A DNA stretch of 64,000 nt, taken from NCBI GenBank assembly GCA_049511415.1, contig JBEKYC010000003.1, positions 186,001 through 250,000 on the forward strand, read 5' to 3'. This document shows positions 34,451-42,720 of this stretch, piece after piece. The notes under the pieces are model-generated. The model was not told the DNA's origin. It saw only the letters and a list, made by a program, of their open reading frames with translations, and made no database searches. The number at the start of each line of letters is the position of its first letter. Positions within the stretch are counted from its first letter, which is position 1. Both the position numbers and the translations under genes were made by a program. This DNA is from Bog-159 sp049511415. Lineage in GTDB: Bacteria; Acidobacteriota; Terriglobia; Bryobacterales; Bryobacteraceae.

Positions 34451-36004
34451 ATGCACCGCAAACTGATCCTGTTCCTGGCGGCCTCAGCCGTGCTGCCAGC
34501 CGCGGTTCCCGACATCGTCAAGGTGGACACCGGCCAGTTGCGCGGCGCCGCGATGGATGGCGTGGTGGCGTTCAAGGGCGTCCCGTTCGCCGCGCCTCCG
34601 GTCGGCGCGCTGCGCTGGAAAGCGCCGCAGCCCGCCGCCAAGTGGAAGGGCATGCGCGGTGCGCTCGACTTCGGCCCGCGCTGCATGCAGGGCAATATTT
34701 ATAGCGACATGATCTTCCGCGACAAAGGTCCCAGCGAAGACTGCCTGTACCTCAACGTGTGGACGGCGGCCGCGTCGGCCAAGTCGCGGCTTCCCGTGAT
34801 GGTCTGGATCTACGGCGGCGGCTTCGCGGCGGGCGCGACGTCCGAGCCGCGGCAGGACGGCAAGAATCTGGCCCAAAAGGGCGTAGTCGTGGTCAGCATG
34901 AACTACCGCCTGGGGATCTTTGGATTCTTTTCGCACGCTGAATTGGCTCGGGAGTCCGGCCACAATTCCGCAGGCAACTACGGGCTGCTCGACCAGCTCG
35001 CCGCACTGCAATGGGTACACCGCAACATCGAGCGCTTCGGGGGCGATCCGGCCAAAGTTACCATCTTCGGTGAATCCGCCGGGTCGTTCTCCGTCAGCGC
35101 GCAGATGGCCTCGCCGCTGGCACAGGGCCTGTTCCAGCGCGCCATCGGGGAAAGCGGCGCATTCTTCGGCTCGGTGCTCAGCGTCAAAACGCTGGCCCAG
35201 AGCGAGGAGGCGGACGAGAAATTCGCGGAGTCCATCGGCGCGCACACGCTGGCGGACCTGCGCGCGAAATCCGCCACTGATCTCCTGGCCGCTGCCACCG
35301 ACAAGACCAACCCCATCCGCTTCGCGCCCAACATCGACGGCTGTTTCCTGCCGCAATCGCCGCGCGAGATTTTTGCCGCTGGCCGCCAGAGCCACGTGCC
35401 TCTGCTGGCGGGGTGGAATCACGACGAAGGCGGCTACGGCGACATCTTCGGCAAGGACGAACCCGCCGCCGCCAACTTCGCGGCTTTCGCCCATAAGCGC
35501 TTCGGAGACCGCGCCGACGATTTCCTGAAACTCTATCCGGGGGCCACCGACGAAGAAGCCAAACGCTCGGCGCAGGATCTGGCGGGCGACCAGTTCATCG
35601 CTTTCTCCACCTGGAAGTGGCTCGAGATGCAGGCGGCCACGGGCGGTTCCGCGCTCTACCGCTACGAGTTCGACGATGCGCCGCCATCGCCCGCCAACTC
35701 CACCGAACCGACGCGCGGCGCCTATCATTCCGCCGAAATCGAGTTCGTCTTCGCCGTGCTGGCAAACAAGGATCTTCCCTGGCGGCCGGAAGACAAGGCT
35801 CTCTCGGAGAAGGCTCTCTCGGAGCAGATGTCCACCTACTGGTCGAACTTCGCCAAGAACGCCGATCCGAACGGCGAAGGCCTGCCGCCGTGGCCCGTTT
35901 ACACCAGCCAGGGCAGCTATCCCGTGATGCACCTGAACTCGCCCTCGCATGCGGCGCCCGACGATCATCGCGCGCGCTACGAATTCCTGGACAAGCTGAA
36001 GTGA
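34451..36004 (+). CDS. Type-B carboxylesterase, secreted
   Basis: This 517-residue alpha/beta hydrolase has a signal peptide (about 1-17). The nucleophile S209 lies in the GESAGS elbow, with the oxyanion motif YGGGFAAG and the EDCLYLNVW segment of the carboxylesterase type-B family. The catalytic histidine is probably in the late AYHSAEIEF or SPSHAAPDD region. It would hydrolyse esters outside the cytoplasm. A 15-base tandem duplication (35795-35824) adds KALSE twice near the C-terminus. The TGA overlaps the GTG of the next esterase, so the two are a coupled pair. Confidence 0.9.
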   Translation: MHRKLILFLAASAVLPAAVPDIVKVDTGQLRGAAMDGVVAFKGVPFAAPPVGALRWKAPQPAAKWKGMRGALDFGPRCMQGNIYSDMIFRDKGPSEDCLYLNVWTAAASAKSRLPVMVWIYGGGFAAGATSEPRQDGKNLAQKGVVVVSMNYRLGIFGFFSHAELARESGHNSAGNYGLLDQLAALQWVHRNIERFGGDPAKVTIFGESAGSFSVSAQMASPLAQGLFQRAIGESGAFFGSVLSVKTLAQSEEADEKFAESIGAHTLADLRAKSATDLLAAATDKTNPIRFAPNIDGCFLPQSPREIFAAGRQSHVPLLAGWNHDEGGYGDIFGKDEPAAANFAAFAHKRFGDRADDFLKLYPGATDEEAKRSAQDLAGDQFIAFSTWKWLEMQAATGGSALYRYEFDDAPPSPANSTEPTRGAYHSAEIEFVFAVLANKDLPWRPEDKALSEKALSEQMSTYWSNFAKNADPNGEGLPPWPVYTSQGSYPVMHLNSPSHAAPDDHRARYEFLDKLK

Positions 36005-37038
36005 CGCGCTACACCGCCGTGCTTTTCGCGGTTGCCGCGTACGGACAAAGCCCACTCGTACGGGATGCCCGCACCTGGACCGAAAAGCGGCGGCCCGAAC
36101 TGATCCGACAGTTCGAAACCAGCGTCTACGGCCGGGCACCCGTGGGTCGACCGAAAGAAATGACCTGGGAAGTGGTAGCCGAAGATCGCCACGGCTTCGG
36201 CGGCAAGGCCATCACTAAGACCGTGAAGCTTTATTTCGCCGGCAAGAAAGACGGGCCATCCATGGAACTCAGCCTGATCCTGCCGAACACGGGCAAGCCG
36301 GCGCCCGTCTTCGCCATCGCCGGCAACGCGCGTTCCAACCAAGTGGCCTTGGATAGCGGCTACGGCCTGGTGTCCTGCCGTGTGGACCAAATCCAGATCG
36401 ACGGGCCGAATGGCTATGCCACCAGCATACGCGGCTATTTCGCTCGGAAGGGCCAGACCGAGCCGGCAGACGACGAGTGGGGCGCCATTGCGGCATGGGC
36501 CTGGGGACTGAGCCGCGCCATGGATTACCTGGAAACCGACCCGGACGTGGATGCCCGGCGCGTCTGCCTGGAAGGCCTCTCGCGATTGGGCAAGGTGGTG
36601 CTGTGGGCGGGCGCGCTGGATCCGCGCTTCGCCATCACGTTCTCCACGGACGCCGGCTGTGGCGAAGACAACCGGGAACCCGCCGCGGGACGCTTCGCCT
36701 ACTGGTTCGACCGGAATTTCACGTCGCGCGCGCGGCCGCCGCTGGGCTGCAGCGAGTTGGTGGCCTTATTCGCTCCGCGGCCGGTATACATCGCCACCGC
36801 CGAAGAAGACGAATCCCGCGATCCGCGCGGATCGTTTTTGGCGGCCCAGGGCGCCGATCCGGTCTATAAGCTGTTCGGCGAGACGGGCGTCGGTGTCGAT
36901 CGAATGCCGCTCCTCGACATGCCGGTGGGCGATTTCGTCGGTTTTCACGCTCGAAAAGGCGAGCATGGACTAACAAAATACGATTGGGAACAATATCTGA
37001 AGTTCGCAGACCGGCATTTCGGAATTGCCAGAAAATAA
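36001..37038 (+). CDS. CE15-like glucuronoyl/acetyl esterase
   Basis: This 345-residue alpha/beta hydrolase starts at GTG 36001, overlapping the upstream stop. A short signal (TAVLFAVAAYG) precedes the mature protein. The catalytic serine S194 is in GLSRLGK, a variant of the GCSRxGK elbow of family CE15. Later DNREPAAGRFAYWFDRNF and GFHARKGEHGL (catalytic histidine) match the family. CE15 enzymes cleave ester links between lignin and glucuronoxylan. With the carboxylesterase, it points to plant-polymer or soil-organic-matter use (inference). Confidence 0.82.
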   Translation: MTRYTAVLFAVAAYGQSPLVRDARTWTEKRRPELIRQFETSVYGRAPVGRPKEMTWEVVAEDRHGFGGKAITKTVKLYFAGKKDGPSMELSLILPNTGKPAPVFAIAGNARSNQVALDSGYGLVSCRVDQIQIDGPNGYATSIRGYFARKGQTEPADDEWGAIAAWAWGLSRAMDYLETDPDVDARRVCLEGLSRLGKVVLWAGALDPRFAITFSTDAGCGEDNREPAAGRFAYWFDRNFTSRARPPLGCSELVALFAPRPVYIATAEEDESRDPRGSFLAAQGADPVYKLFGETGVGVDRMPLLDMPVGDFVGFHARKGEHGLTKYDWEQYLKFADRHFGIARK

Positions 37039-37053
37039 TGGTGGTGCCATAAT
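37025..37053 (+). promoter_or_regulatory. Candidate promoter of the 2H phosphoesterase operon
   Basis: TTGCCA (37025-37030) and CATAAT (37048-37053) are separated by exactly 17 bases. The predicted start lies about 14 bases before ATG 37074. The -35 falls inside the last codons of the esterase gene. Confidence 0.5.
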
Positions 37054-37073
37054 TTACAGAGCAACGGGCATAC

Positions 37074-37649
37074 ATGGGTTCAAGCAGAGACGGGGTGCGT
37101 CCAAGAGTGGCAGGAAACCTTTACGCGTTAGTGATCTACCTGCCGGATCCGCTGGGCAGCTTTCTGGACGATTTGCGCCTGGAGATTGCGCCGGGCTGCA
37201 ATCCGCATGCGCACGTAAGTGTGCTGCCGCCGCGCCCGCTGCCGGTCGAGCCGGACGCCGCCATCGCCGAGGCGCGCGAGACCGTTGCCAGCTTCGCGCC
37301 CTTCGAAATTGAGCTCGGCGGTATCGAGAAGTTCGATTCCACCGACGTTATCTACATCAGCGTAGATGGCGGCGCGGACCAGTTGCAGCAAATGCATCAG
37401 AGCTTGAACGCCGGCGCGTTGGGTTTCGACGAACCGTTCCCTTATCATCCGCATGTCACGCTGGCGCAGGACATCCCGCCGGACGCGTTGGCGCCCTTGC
37501 GGGAACTGGCCGCGGCCCGCTGGGGCGCCTTTCCGGGGCCGCGTTCGTTTCTGGCGCGGAGCACGATGTTCGTTCGCAACCCGCGCGGCAACCTATGGGT
37601 CGATCTGGCGGACGGGCCTTTGCGCGCCGCGCCGGTGGATAGGCCATGA
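37074..37649 (+). CDS. 2H phosphoesterase (2'-5' RNA ligase-like)
   Basis: This 191-residue protein belongs to the 2H superfamily. The two catalytic HxS/T motifs are HVS (in NPHAHVSVLPP) and HVT (in HPHVTLAQ), placed in the two halves of the fold. Such enzymes act on 2'-5' or cyclic phosphodiester bonds in RNA or nucleotides; the substrate is unknown. It begins a tight operon with DUF202 and ThuA genes, joined by ATGA overlaps. Confidence 0.8.
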   Translation: MGSSRDGVRPRVAGNLYALVIYLPDPLGSFLDDLRLEIAPGCNPHAHVSVLPPRPLPVEPDAAIAEARETVASFAPFEIELGGIEKFDSTDVIYISVDGGADQLQQMHQSLNAGALGFDEPFPYHPHVTLAQDIPPDALAPLRELAAARWGAFPGPRSFLARSTMFVRNPRGNLWVDLADGPLRAAPVDRP

Positions 37650-38011
37650 CCGATCCGCGCGTCTATCTGGCGGCCGAGCGCACTTTTCTGGCCTGGATCC
37701 GCACGGGCCTGTCGTTGATGGGCTTCGGCTTCGTGGTGGCGCGGTTCGGACTGTTTCTGCGCGAGATAGAATTCAGCCAGCATCCTTTGACGTTGCGCTC
37801 CGCGCGGTTCACCCTCTATGTGGGAACGGCCCTGATCCTGATTGGCGTAGTCGTGAACGTCCTGTCGGCGATCCAGCATGTGCAGTTCGTGCGCGCCGTG
37901 AAGCGTAGTGACGAAATTGTGGAACGGCCGGTGACCATGGCCGTCGTCATCGCACTGGTACTGGCGCTGACCGGCTTGGCGATGACCGTGTACCTGGTGT
38001 TCGTGCGATGA
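37646..38011 (+). CDS. DUF202 small membrane protein
   Basis: This 121-residue protein has the DUF202/YidH signature near the N-terminus (LAAERTFLAWIRTGLSLM), followed by three membrane segments. It is an inner-membrane protein of unknown function, widespread in bacteria. The ATG overlaps the stop of the 2H gene and its TGA overlaps the ThuA start, so translation is coupled across all three. Confidence 0.88.
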   Translation: MTDPRVYLAAERTFLAWIRTGLSLMGFGFVVARFGLFLREIEFSQHPLTLRSARFTLYVGTALILIGVVVNVLSAIQHVQFVRAVKRSDEIVERPVTMAVVIALVLALTGLAMTVYLVFVR

Positions 38012-38946
38012 CCCGGCGGGAACTCGCCGGCCTGTTGGCCGCTGTGGGGTTGGCGGCCGCCGGCAAGCCGAAACGCATCGTGCTGGTGAGCGGCGATGAA
38101 GAGTACCGCTCCGAGGAGGGCCTGCCGCAGTTGGCGAAAATTCTGGCAGCGCGGCACGGCTTCGAATGCCGCGTCTTGTATGCCATCGATCCGGCCGATG
38201 GCGCCATCAATCCCAACATACTCACGAACATCCCCGGACTCGAATCTCTGGACGCGGCCGATCTGATGGTTCTGTTGATCCGCTTCCGCGATCTGCCGGA
38301 TGCCCAGATGAAGCACATCGTCGAATACGTGGAATCGGGCCGTCCCATTGTAGGACTGCGCACGTCTACGCACGCCTTCGATCTGAAAAGCAGCTCCACC
38401 TATGCGCGCTGGAGTTGGAACAGCAAAACCTGGGATGGCGGCTTCGGGCGGCAGGTGTTGGGCGAGACCTGGATCGCGCATCACGGCGAGCACGGCCAGC
38501 AGAGCACGCGCGGCATACTGGTGAAAAGCGCGGCAAACCATCCGATTCTGCGCGGCATTCGCGACGGCGATATCTGGGGGCCATCGGACGTGTATGAGGT
38601 GCGCCTGCCGCTGCCCGGCGATTGCATGCCGCTGGTGCTGGGGCAAGTGGTGGAAGGCATGCATCCCGACGACCCGCCGGCGGTGGGCAAGAAGAACGAT
38701 CCGCTGCTGCCGGTGGCTTGGGTGAAGACGTACAAAGGCGCGCGCGTGTTCACCACCACCATGGGCGCGTCGCAGGATCTGCTGAGCGAGGGCCTCCGCC
38801 GCATGCTGGTGAATGCCTGCTATTGGGCGCTGGGAATGGAAGACGGGATTCCCGCGAAGACCGGCGTCGACCTGGTGGGCAAGTACCGCCCGTCGCCCTT
38901 TGGCTTCGGCGGATATAAGAAGGGCACGCGGCCGCCGGCTCCATAA
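38008..38946 (+). CDS. ThuA-domain protein
   Basis: This 312-residue protein begins with a Tat-like or weak signal (TRRELAGLLAAVGLAAA). A ThuA-like glutamine-amidotransferase fold follows, with IVLVSGDEEYRSEEGLPQLAKIL, then GRPIVGLRTSTHAF and GASQDLLSEGLRRMLVNA near the end. ThuA proteins are implicated in trehalose or other sugar use in some bacteria; the precise reaction is unknown. It overlaps DUF202 by four bases, and a dipeptidase follows seven bases on. Confidence 0.8.
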   Translation: MTRRELAGLLAAVGLAAAGKPKRIVLVSGDEEYRSEEGLPQLAKILAARHGFECRVLYAIDPADGAINPNILTNIPGLESLDAADLMVLLIRFRDLPDAQMKHIVEYVESGRPIVGLRTSTHAFDLKSSSTYARWSWNSKTWDGGFGRQVLGETWIAHHGEHGQQSTRGILVKSAANHPILRGIRDGDIWGPSDVYEVRLPLPGDCMPLVLGQVVEGMHPDDPPAVGKKNDPLLPVAWVKTYKGARVFTTTMGASQDLLSEGLRRMLVNACYWALGMEDGIPAKTGVDLVGKYRPSPFGFGGYKKGTRPPAP

Positions 38947-38952
38947 ATCCAA

Positions 38953-40128
38953 ATGCGCCGATTTCTACTTTGGTTCGCGGCACTGGTGCTGATCGCGGCA
39001 GGCGTTGTCTTCCTGTGGCTGCCCGGCTACGTGGAAAACTCCATGAACGGCGTGCTGCATAAGCCGCCGTATCGGATCTCCTCGCGTGCGCGCGATCTGA
39101 TGCAGCGCATGCCCATCGTGGATCTGCATGCCGACAGCCTGCTGTGGGCCCGCGACCTGCTGGCGCGCAGTTCGCGCGGCCAGGTGGATATCCCGCGGCT
39201 GATCGAGGGACACGTGGCGCTGCAGGCGTTCACCATAGTCACCAAGACGCCGCGCGGCATGAACTTCCAGCGCAATACCGGCGATACCGACAACATCACA
39301 AGGCTCTCTTTCGTGGAACGCTGGCCGGCCGCTACGTGGAGCAGCCTCACCGAGCGCGCCCTGTATCAGGCCTCGCGGCTGCGCGGGTTCGCAGCGCGCG
39401 CCAACGGCAAGTTCACCATCGTCCGCTCCGCGGCGGACCTGCGCGCGTATCTCGAACGCCGCCGCACCGATCCCCAAATCACCGCCGGATTCCTGGGCGT
39501 AGAAGGCGCGCATGCGCTCGACGGCGACCTGGCCAATATCGACCGGCTGTACGACGCCGGCATTCGCATGATGGCACCCACGCATTTCTTCGATAACGAT
39601 ATCGGCGGTTCCTCGGCGGGCGCGGACAAGATCGGTTTGACGGCGAAGGGCCGCGAAATGATCCGCCGCATGGAAGCGCGGCACATGCTGGTGGACCTGG
39701 CGCATGCGTCGGCCCGCACCATCGACGACGTGCTCTCGATCGCCACGCGTCCCGTGATCGTCTCGCATACCGGCGTGAAGGGCACCTGCGACAACAGCCG
39801 GAATTTAAGCGATGACCAACTCCGCGGCGTGGCGCGCACCGGGGGCGTCATCGGGATTGCCTATTTCGAAGTGGCAGTTTGCGGAACCGATGCCGCCGCC
39901 ATCGCCCGCGCCATACGTCACGCCGCCGATGTGGCGGGGGTGGACGCCGTGGCGCTGGGATCGGATTTCGACGGTGCGGTAGCGGAGCCGTTTGACACGA
40001 CGGGCCTGGGCCTACTGATCGACGCGCTGTTTCAGGCCGGATTCCGCGAAGACGAAATCGCGAAGATCATGGGCGGCAACGCGCTGCGCGTGCTTTTGGG
40101 CGGGTTGTCGTCTGCGGTGCGAGAATAA
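38953..40128 (+). CDS. Membrane dipeptidase (peptidase family M19)
   Basis: This 391-residue zinc peptidase has an N-terminal membrane anchor (about 4-24). Zinc-binding residues appear as H59 and D61 (DLHADS), the glutamate in GFLGVEGAHAL and histidines in VIVSHTGV. The later ALGSDFDGA is also characteristic. It cleaves dipeptides, including D-configured ones, at the outer face of the inner membrane, and may serve peptidoglycan or peptide recycling. It ends the operon that begins at 37074. Confidence 0.9.
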   Translation: MRRFLLWFAALVLIAAGVVFLWLPGYVENSMNGVLHKPPYRISSRARDLMQRMPIVDLHADSLLWARDLLARSSRGQVDIPRLIEGHVALQAFTIVTKTPRGMNFQRNTGDTDNITRLSFVERWPAATWSSLTERALYQASRLRGFAARANGKFTIVRSAADLRAYLERRRTDPQITAGFLGVEGAHALDGDLANIDRLYDAGIRMMAPTHFFDNDIGGSSAGADKIGLTAKGREMIRRMEARHMLVDLAHASARTIDDVLSIATRPVIVSHTGVKGTCDNSRNLSDDQLRGVARTGGVIGIAYFEVAVCGTDAAAIARAIRHAADVAGVDAVALGSDFDGAVAEPFDTTGLGLLIDALFQAGFREDEIAKIMGGNALRVLLGGLSSAVRE

Positions 40129-40139
40129 GCATAAGATCT

Positions 40140-41213
40140 ATGGGCGGATTCAAGGCAAATTGGGAGTGCCCATCACTAATGAGTAGCCTCTCGGATATTC
40201 GGCGGCATTTTCCGCCGTCTGAGGTGGCCGAGTGCAACCTATACGCGCCGGACGGCCCTGTACGGCATCACGTGCCGCGATATCTATACAGGGGCGAATG
40301 CGGACTTTTCCCAACTACCGAGTCTAGCCAGCTTCGCCTCGAACGCTCTGGCGAGTTTAATCCCAAGGAGCAAGAGGCACTCCGTAAGGTCGTCAGTGCA
40401 CTGCGGAGTGTTTTCAAGCAGCCTGACTACGACAACACTGAGGCGGACGCTGAAGGCTTGCTAGAGCACTACGGGGTACCCAGCCCAATCATCAACTTCA
40501 CATCGTCTCCTGACATTGCGGCGGTGTTCGCCGCCGCAGCAGATGCCGATGCCGAATACGGACGTATCTGTATCCTGACGCGCCCGTATAAAGGCGGTGC
40601 GATGGTGTTCGATTATAGGCAGCATCCTTTCGCCGTTCGGGCCTGGCGCCAGATGGGTTTTGGTGTCGTACCGCAGGGTTTCACCGATCTCAAATCCCGC
40701 GAGGCCGACATCCGGCTTGGTGCCATTTGGGTCGAGTTCCGGATTTCTGCTGCCGATCGTGCCGCGGTAAGCCCCGCCTACCGATATCTCCTGAACGCGT
40801 CGGACGATTATCATTCGGCCATCGCACGAGTAGAGGTTAATCATTTCATAGAGCAATTCGGAAAGCTGCCACACAAGGTCGCAGTCCACTTGGCAAAGCG
40901 AATACCGATGGTTCCACTGCTCAGCAAAGTGGATCGCGTGGATGACCTGAATCGCGAAGTTGTGACCTATCGCGTGGCTCCCTCCGAATGCCCTTTTTCC
41001 GAGGTTGCCGAGCGAGAGATGAGCCTTCGATATTGGTCTGCTGAATACCCGGATTCGCTTCTCGGGTTTTATCCTTTCAAGAGCCCCAAAAGTCCGGGAT
41101 CAGTATTCGCCTGGCCGGGCACCTATCACGGGCCGGCCACCGATGCCCTAACGGCGGTCGAGTCCAAGAATGATCATCAGAATCGTGATCAGCCCCGGTT
41201 CGAAGGCACCTAG
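40140..41213 (+). CDS. FRG-domain protein
   Basis: This 357-residue protein carries an FRG domain, seen as YRGECG at 50-55, then HYGVPSPIINFTSSPDIAAVF at about 110-130. The domain is named for Phe-Arg-Gly and occurs in phage-defence and toxin-like proteins, though its activity is not settled. An in-frame ATG at 40179 is an alternative start. Its codon use looks less GC-biased than its neighbours, a sign of transfer. It stands alone, facing a convergent gene 20 bases away, with no obvious partner. Confidence 0.72.
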   Translation: MGGFKANWECPSLMSSLSDIRRHFPPSEVAECNLYAPDGPVRHHVPRYLYRGECGLFPTTESSQLRLERSGEFNPKEQEALRKVVSALRSVFKQPDYDNTEADAEGLLEHYGVPSPIINFTSSPDIAAVFAAAADADAEYGRICILTRPYKGGAMVFDYRQHPFAVRAWRQMGFGVVPQGFTDLKSREADIRLGAIWVEFRISAADRAAVSPAYRYLLNASDDYHSAIARVEVNHFIEQFGKLPHKVAVHLAKRIPMVPLLSKVDRVDDLNREVVTYRVAPSECPFSEVAEREMSLRYWSAEYPDSLLGFYPFKSPKSPGSVFAWPGTYHGPATDALTAVESKNDHQNRDQPRFEGT

Positions 41214-41233
41214 CCCGGCGCGGATACAGCGCC

Positions 41234-42415
41234 CTACGCCGGCTGCGGCGCGCCTGGTCCCGGCACGGCTTTCAGCCTGGGAATGCGGCTCTCGGCGGGC
41301 GGCAGCGCCGGAAAATCGGTGTACGCGCCCTGCTGATACCAATACGCCACCGAGAAAAAGTTGTCGGCGCGGTGATTGGCATGGCCGTGTTCGATGGTGT
41401 ACTTCAGATACTTCGTGAAGGTGACCGGATTGTCCGCGTGCCAGCGGTATAAGCAATAGCGGCCGCCCGGACGCTCGCCGGCGATGATCAGGGGCGCGCC
41501 ATTATAGAGGTGCGCAAACGGCACCGCCGTGTCGCGACCGCCAAAATCCCACGCGCCATTGAAATAATCCTCCGTGCCGGTGCCGGTGATCAGCGGATGG
41601 TTCTCGTCGTCGATGAATATCATCTCGTCGCCTTCGCCCATCCATTCATCCTGGTTCTGCAGCACGCCCAATGTGCAGCCCATCAAATGCCCGCGTCCGC
41701 GCGTCTCGGCGAAGACGTAGTTCTGCTGCCCGTCCAGATTCTTCAAACGGTCGGCGTCGCCATTGTGACGCCAGTCATTCATGGTGGGCTTGTTGGGCGT
41801 TCCCTGGCGGTATTGCGCATGGAAGTAGAGCACTTCGTCCGGCAGCCCGGGCACGATCTGATAGTCGATATTCGAATAGAACGCGCCCACGCGACGGTCG
41901 CTTTCGTTGGTGGCCGTGATGCGCGCCGACCGCCGGAAGGGCATGGCGAAGTAGCAGTTCAGCGCCTTCACCGAGGAACAGTTCAGAAATGCGGACTGAT
42001 ACACGAAGTACTGGCCGAGATTCAATCCGAAGAAATCGCCCACGGGAGTCTCCACGCTGGGCTTGGCGCTGCCATCCCAATAGATGCGCAGCACGATCTC
42101 CTTCAGGTGATTCGGGCTGTCGGCGGCAATGGTAAACCAGATGTGCGTGATCACGCCGGGGCCTTCCGACGCGAACAGTTCGCGCGTGGCGCCGGGCTGG
42201 ATGGGCCAGGAATCGGCATTGCCGCCGGTGCGGTCGTAGCTCGATTGCTTCAACGAGCGGTAATTCTGCGCGCGTGCGTAGCGCGGCAGGAAGGGATAAT
42301 CGCCCGCCACGCTGGAGCCGGTCTGGGCGCTCGCGGATGACGCCGCGGCGGAAAATCCCGCGAATCCCGCCAGTCGCCGTAAAAAGCCGCGGCGCGGCGC
42401 AGTTTCGGATGACAT
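41234..42415 (-). CDS. DUF2961 (GH172-like) protein, Tat-exported
   Basis: This 393-residue protein has a twin-arginine-like signal (RRGFLRRLAGFAGFSAAASSASA). Its body fits DUF2961, which includes family GH172 glycoside hydrolases such as difructose-anhydride and arabinofuranan-degrading enzymes. Visible segments are GPGVITHIWFTI, RIYWDGSAKPSVETPVGDFFG and FAMPFRRSARITATNES. The ATG at 42415 is preceded by GAGGAGC. A secreted glycosidase is likely, but the substrate is unknown. It is divergent from a sensor kinase. Confidence 0.85.
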   Translation of the reverse strand: MSSETAPRRGFLRRLAGFAGFSAAASSASAQTGSSVAGDYPFLPRYARAQNYRSLKQSSYDRTGGNADSWPIQPGATRELFASEGPGVITHIWFTIAADSPNHLKEIVLRIYWDGSAKPSVETPVGDFFGLNLGQYFVYQSAFLNCSSVKALNCYFAMPFRRSARITATNESDRRVGAFYSNIDYQIVPGLPDEVLYFHAQYRQGTPNKPTMNDWRHNGDADRLKNLDGQQNYVFAETRGRGHLMGCTLGVLQNQDEWMGEGDEMIFIDDENHPLITGTGTEDYFNGAWDFGGRDTAVPFAHLYNGAPLIIAGERPGGRYCLYRWHADNPVTFTKYLKYTIEHGHANHRADNFFSVAYWYQQGAYTDFPALPPAESRIPRLKAVPGPGAPQPA

Positions 42416-42720
42416 GGTAGTGCTCCTCGGATTGAGATAGAAGCGCAAAGGGCCCCAGCCCGTTTTGCGCGTGTTCATCAAAAGCAGGATTATACTACGA
42501 GGCGTGCGCAAGGACGCGCCTACCGCAGGTCTGTTCCCACTGCGGCGGCGCGTCCTTCGACCAGGCTACTTTAATCCAAGAATAAGAAATCCGGCCGCGG
42601 ATCAGTATCCCGTCCGCAGGGTATTTTCGCTGCGCGCCCATTGGACTTCGGCGCCGCGCCTTTTGCAAAACTACCGGACAGACGGTATATGATCGAGGTA
42701 GATCGGCTGATACCCTACCA
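42416..42720. other. 305-base intergenic region with divergent promoters
   Basis: The region separates the DUF2961 gene (minus) from the sensor kinase (plus). It holds the Shine-Dalgarno of the DUF2961 gene near 42424-42429 and a plus-strand promoter candidate at 42663-42691. I see no gene, strong hairpin or repeat in the middle. Confidence 0.6.
42663..42691 (+). promoter_or_regulatory. Candidate promoter of the two-component operon
   Basis: TTGCAA (42663-42668) and TATATG (42686-42691) are 17 bases apart. The kinase ATG follows 29 bases after the -10. No Shine-Dalgarno is seen. Confidence 0.5.

Noticed and set aside
34484..36139. Long minus-strand open frame opposite the carboxylesterase
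   Set aside because: The plus strand has a clear hydrolase with catalytic motifs. The antisense frame is rich in Arg/Gly, lacks domains and arises from GC-rich third positions.
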